From Pseudomonadota bacterium (GTDB taxonomy: Bacteria > Pseudomonadota > Gammaproteobacteria > Xanthomonadales > Rhodanobacteraceae): a DNA stretch of 7,839 nt. The DNA lies in assembly GCA_023412995.1 (NCBI GenBank), contig JAEZQS010000207.1, positions 1 through 7,839 of the forward strand. The letters run 5' to 3'. Positions within the stretch are counted from its first letter, which is position 1; every line of letters starts with the position of its first letter. The notes beneath the pieces are model-generated. The model was not told the origin of the DNA, made no database searches, and was given only the letters and a program-made list of their open reading frames with translations. The position numbers and the translations under genes are program-made. Of this stretch, positions 6,852 through 7,839 are shown one piece after another.

Positions 6852-6865
6852 GGCGCCATGGCGCC
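6852..6865. promoter_or_regulatory. 14-bp perfect palindrome upstream of the roxA-like gene
   Basis: GGCGCCATGGCGCC is identical to its reverse complement. It ends five bases before the TACAAT box, where the -10/-35 spacer would lie. That is a position suited to an operator or an extended hairpin. Its bases are mostly G and C, so chance occurrence in this genome is possible. Confidence 0.3.
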
Positions 6866-6870
6866 ACCGC

Positions 6871-6876
6871 TACAAT
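6871..6876 (+). promoter_or_regulatory. Probable -10 box of the roxA-like gene
   Basis: TACAAT matches the sigma-70 -10 consensus at five of six positions in a GC-rich gap. A start site about 7 bases on would fall at or next to the GTG at 6883. No recognisable -35 element is found near 6848-6853. Confidence 0.5.
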
Positions 6877-6882
6877 GACGCC

Positions 6883-7839
6883 GTGCCGCGAACCGCTTCC
6901 GCCCAGGCTTTTCCCCCGATCGAGGTTCGCGCCCGCCGCGGGCTCGTGCTGGGCATGCCGGCGGCGCGGTTCCTTCGCGACCATTGGCAGAAGCGGCCGT
7001 TGCTGGTGCGCGGCGCGTTCCCCGACTGGCAGCTGCCGCTGCAGCCGGAAGACCTGGCCGGGCTGGCCTGCGAGGAGCTCGCGCTGGCGCGCCTGGTGAT
7101 CGAGCGTCCGGCGCGGCGCGCGCGCGACGCGAGTCGCTGGCAGGTGCGTGGCGGCCCCTTCACGGACGCCGATTTCGCCGCGCTGCCGCCAGACCACTGG
7201 TCGCTGCTGGTGCAGGATGTCGACAAGTGGGATGCCGACGTCGCGGCGCTGCTGGCGCCGTTCGCGTTCCTGCCCTCGTGGCGGATCGAGGACGTGATGG
7301 TGAGTTATGCCGCCGATGGCGGCTCGGTCGGCGCACACGTCGACCAGTACGACGTGTTCCTGGTGCAGGGGCTGGGCCAGCGTCGCTGGGAGATCAGCAC
7401 CGACCCCGCGGCGCCGCGCGACTGGCGCAACGACGTCGAGCTGAAGCTGCTGCGCGCGTTCACGCCCACCGACGGCTGGGCGCTGGAGCCGGGCGACCTG
7501 CTCTACCTGCCGCCGGGCGTACCGCACCGCGGCGTGGCGATGGGCCCGTGCATGACGTTCTCGGTCGGCATGCGCGCGCCGTCGCAGGCGGAGCTCCTGC
7601 TGGACCTCGCCGATACCCTGGCCGAGGGTTTGCCCGACGCCGCGCGCCTTGCCGATCCCGACCTCGTCCCGGCACGCAATGCCGGCGAGATCGATGCAGC
7701 GGCCCTGGCGCGCGTGCAGCGCGCCCTGCCCTGGCTGCGCATTGCCGGCGCCACGGCTGGCGACGGCGGCGGCATCCCGCCGCAGCGGTTCGCCGACTGG
7801 TTCGGCGCCTTCATCACGCGCTGGCGCTCGGCCCAGGCG
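6883..7839 (+). CDS. roxA: RoxA/YcfD-like JmjC (cupin) 50S ribosomal protein uL16 arginine hydroxylase, partial
   Basis: The frame stays open to the last base of the window, so about 319 residues are visible and the C-terminus is missing. The E. coli protein has 373. Family members are Fe(II)/2-oxoglutarate oxygenases; E. coli RoxA hydroxylates Arg81 of ribosomal protein uL16. The near-N-terminal FLRDHWQKRPLLVRGAF matches the family opening. The JmjC core shows the metal triad: H152 and D154 in GAHVDQYDVFLVQ, and H215 in LPPGVPHRG. QGLGQRRWEIS follows the HxD strand. The visible end, PPQRFADWFGAFITRWR, belongs to the helical and winged-helix C-terminal part. The start is uncertain: GTG 6883 is in frame and would leave almost no leader, while GTG 6946 and ATG 6955 give shorter forms. 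No clear Shine-Dalgarno helps decide. It follows purB, whose E. coli counterpart also lies close to roxA, separated by phoPQ. Confidence 0.88.
   Translation, partial: MPRTASAQAFPPIEVRARRGLVLGMPAARFLRDHWQKRPLLVRGAFPDWQLPLQPEDLAGLACEELALARLVIERPARRARDASRWQVRGGPFTDADFAALPPDHWSLLVQDVDKWDADVAALLAPFAFLPSWRIEDVMVSYAADGGSVGAHVDQYDVFLVQGLGQRRWEISTDPAAPRDWRNDVELKLLRAFTPTDGWALEPGDLLYLPPGVPHRGVAMGPCMTFSVGMRAPSQAELLLDLADTLAEGLPDAARLADPDLVPARNAGEIDAAALARVQRALPWLRIAGATAGDGGGIPPQRFADWFGAFITRWRSAQA

Noticed and set aside
6875..7099. 74-codon plus-strand open frame starting at ATG 6875
   Set aside because: It overlaps the roxA-like frame, which shows clear JmjC family motifs, and its own translation is Arg/Cys-rich with no known motif.

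Overview
The window is a stretch of high-GC bacterial chromosome. GC richness, gene content and protein wording suggest a gammaproteobacterium of the Xanthomonadaceae/Lysobacteraceae type (Lysobacter, Luteimonas, Stenotrophomonas and relatives). That assignment is inference, since no rRNA or marker gene is present. There are no tRNAs, insertion sequences, CRISPR arrays or signs of recent transfer. Most of the window is ordinary core-genome sequence.

Positions 1-2514 (+) hold a tightly packed operon. It runs from the 3' end of an unidentified gene to a short YtrA-type GntR regulator, an ABC ATPase and a six-helix ABC-2 type permease. Every junction carries an ATGA stop/start overlap, and the operon ends at a strong intrinsic terminator at 2488-2514. 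The likely unit is a self-regulated ABC export or stress-response system. Its promoter and operator lie upstream of the window.

Positions 2587-3984 (-) encode class II fumarase (fumC), convergent with the ABC operon. A compact intergenic region of 99 bp (3985-4083) then carries back-to-back -10 boxes. One serves fumC leftward and the other serves a CNNM/CorC-type CBS-domain membrane protein (4084-5406, +) rightward. The CorC-like gene overlaps purB (adenylosuccinate lyase, 5403-6767, +) by ATGA, and purB has a textbook Shine-Dalgarno inside the upstream gene. FumC and PurB are distant members of the same fumarase/aspartase superfamily, and both enzymes handle fumarate.

After a 115-bp gap with a 14-bp perfect palindrome and a TACAAT -10 box, a JmjC/cupin 2-oxoglutarate oxygenase of the RoxA/YcfD type begins on the + strand. 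It runs off the right edge. A possible leaderless GTG start makes it the most unusual regulatory arrangement here. I found no convincing undescribed system. The items most worth a second look are the unidentified first gene of the ABC operon, the divergent fumC/corC promoter region and the palindrome/leaderless start of the roxA-like gene.
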